33,073 nucleotides of DNA from Eubacteriales bacterium (GTDB lineage: Bacteria; Bacillota; Clostridia; Saccharofermentanales; UBA5734). Position 1 is the first letter of the stretch. The number at the start of each line of letters is the position of its first letter. The DNA lies in NCBI GenBank assembly GCA_028684955.1, contig JAQUEY010000012.1, positions 1-33,073 of the forward strand, written 5' to 3'. Below the pieces are notes generated by a model. The model saw only the letters and a list, made by a program, of their open reading frames with translations. It had not been told where the DNA came from and ran no database searches. The translations under genes and the position numbers were made by a program. Shown here piece by piece: positions 31,844 to 33,073 of this stretch.

Positions 31844-31986
31844 CATTTTCCTCCAGGGTTGGCTAGGCTCAGTTTCTACATAGATATAGCCTTACAGGTT
31901 GTATTTCGCTACAATGAGAATGCTTTCTACACGTTCCAGTGTAATCGATCGTCGCATCTCATGCAGCACCGTGCGGGTAAAAAAAT

Positions 31987-33073
31987 ATGATGCATCGTGA
32001 CAGGGTCAGACAGATACGGCAACAAATCATCAACAAGCTTCCCTGGCTGCTTCAGCACAACTTCTGGACGCACGCTTTGTTCAACGAACCTTATGACAGG
32101 CAACTGTCTGCGCGGGATATTCAAGCCATTCGCGAAGAGATCCGGCTTGCGAATTACCAGAGATTCCGGTTGTTTGCCATTTTGTTTATTTTCATTGAAA
32201 TCATGTGGATAGTCATCCATGACTTGCCCAATTATTTCTCGGGACTGACGATGCCGCATGCAGTCAGCCTGGCTTACCTGAAGATGCATCTTCTGATAGC
32301 CGCTGCAGCCGTTGTCATCATCATCCTGACAACGGTCTGGCTGCGGAAGAGCAAACCCGCTACAGGATACATTCATGATTTCGTTGCATCCGGTCTGATC
32401 ATTTGCATCATGCTGATATTGAACATTTCCGATAGCATCCAGAGCTATACGTCATCAGACGTCAGTTTCTACTTCCTGAAAATGATCCTGGCCAGTGTCT
32501 TTTTCCTCTTGCGCTCACCTTTCAATTTCCTGGCATTTACAGTTCCCTATGCGGTCTACATGGCTGTTCTGTGGAACCGTCAGATCCTGACTGAAAGCTT
32601 GACTCATAACGCAGTCGAAGGAACGATCCTGTATCTGGCTGCACTTGTGATCTCACGGCAGGTGTACGAACACCAGGTCAGGTTGATTTCCCGGACTAAA
32701 CTATTAAAAGCTGCAAATGAACGTTTGTCGCATCTCTCTGCGCACGACCCGCTGACTGGTCTGGTCAACCGGTCAGAAATGACGTCCCGAATTGCCGCTT
32801 TCACCAGTGCGCAAGCTGTGACAGGCCGGCAAATTGGCCTGATCCTGATTGACCTGGACCATTTCAAGCGGATCAATGATACCTATGGCCACGCCTTTGG
32901 CGACACAGTCCTGCAGCGCGTCGGGGAGATCCTGACTTTCCACAGCCCAGGCCCAAGCCTGGCTGTCCGCTGGGGTGGCGAAGAATTCCTCCTGATCCTT
33001 GCCCACCGCCAGAGCGATGATTTGAGTGCCCTGGCCGAATCCTTGCGCCAGCATCTATCAGAACTTGAATTTT
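31987..33073 (+). CDS. Membrane diguanylate cyclase (GGDEF), truncated by the window end
   Basis: 362 codons are present and the frame runs off the end. The ATG at 31987 (followed by a second ATG) has only a weak GCGGG ribosome-like stretch. The N-terminal about 55 residues are soluble, then about six hydrophobic segments (about 60-225), then the GGDEF domain. The GGDEF part shows DPLTGLVNR, IDLDHFKRINDTYGHAFGD (Mg2+/GTP-binding) and the active-site variant RWGGEEF. The inhibitory I-site (RxxD, upstream of GGEEF) is replaced by a PGPS stretch, so product feedback is probably absent. It should make cyclic di-GMP at the membrane. A TACAAT at 31910-31915 could be its -10. Divergent from the tocopherol-cyclase-like gene. 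Confidence 0.92.
   Translation, partial: MMHRDRVRQIRQQIINKLPWLLQHNFWTHALFNEPYDRQLSARDIQAIREEIRLANYQRFRLFAILFIFIEIMWIVIHDLPNYFSGLTMPHAVSLAYLKMHLLIAAAAVVIIILTTVWLRKSKPATGYIHDFVASGLIICIMLILNISDSIQSYTSSDVSFYFLKMILASVFFLLRSPFNFLAFTVPYAVYMAVLWNRQILTESLTHNAVEGTILYLAALVISRQVYEHQVRLISRTKLLKAANERLSHLSAHDPLTGLVNRSEMTSRIAAFTSAQAVTGRQIGLILIDLDHFKRINDTYGHAFGDTVLQRVGEILTFHSPGPSLAVRWGGEEFLLILAHRQSDDLSALAESLRQHLSELEF

Noticed and set aside
1-33073. tRNA, rRNA, CRISPR repeats, insertion-sequence ends, phage or defence genes
   Set aside because: I looked for cloverleaf-like GTTCRA segments, regularly spaced repeats, transposase motifs and terminal inverted repeats and saw none that I can support.

Overview
The window is a catabolic region of a fermentative anaerobic bacterium, most likely a Bacillota/Clostridia member. 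The grounds are strong AGGAGG-type ribosome sites, a PPi-type phosphofructokinase, a class I hybrid-cluster protein, a GPH-type glucuronide carrier and a DUF5320 protein. Base composition looks mid-50s % G+C by eye. No rRNA, tRNA, CRISPR array or insertion sequence was seen. Genus and species cannot be read from the sequence.

Layout. 1-1590: the start of a Gfo/Idh/MocA oxidoreductase on the minus strand, divergent from a two-gene unit (72-aa helical protein plus a second Gfo/Idh/MocA enzyme) that ends in a clear terminator. 1665-17853: an almost continuous plus-strand uronate-utilisation region. It holds PPi-PFK, HAD phosphatase, 6-phosphogluconate dehydrogenase and a nickel-pincer LarA homologue; then a TIM-barrel isomerase with a coupled Gfo/Idh oxidoreductase; then uxaC and an MFS carrier; then an AraC-type regulator; then uxuB-uxuA-eda-kdgK. 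17932-22493: a minus-strand GPH symporter plus a second copy of the HAD phosphatase, divergent from beta-glucuronidase. 22500-26022: a minus-strand PutP-like symporter, an SLC13/ArsB-like permease and a cytidylate-kinase-like protein. 26240-29646: a minus-strand four-domain iron-sulfur fusion protein followed by hcp. 29911-31843: a minus-strand DUF5320 protein and flavin reductase, plus a tocopherol-cyclase-like protein. 31987 to the end: a truncated membrane GGDEF protein.

How the genes work together. Glucuronides enter through the GPH carrier and are cut in the cytoplasm by GusA. Glucuronate then passes UxaC, UxuB, UxuA, KdgK and Eda to pyruvate and glyceraldehyde-3-phosphate, so the whole Ashwell route is present. 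The main regulatory result is a shared promoter architecture read directly from the sequence. Two AGCAA half-sites lie exactly 21 bp apart in direct repeat, and the second lies 36 bp before a -10 hexamer, with no recognisable -35. It occurs in perfect form before the PPi-PFK operon (1665), uxaC (9338) and uxuB (13181), and in weaker form before the isomerase pair (7245), gusA (20553) and the GPH carrier (20517, minus). A 13-base copy of the same site overlaps the -35 of the araC-type gene. This ties PPi-PFK, both HAD paralogues, 6PGDH and the LarA homologue to uronate metabolism.

The most novel candidates are the LarA homologue as a possible mannonate/gluconate 2-epimerase linking the uronate route to the pentose-phosphate pathway, and the cytosolic ferredoxin-DUF1858-DUF2249-NMT1-like fusion encoded with hybrid-cluster protein.
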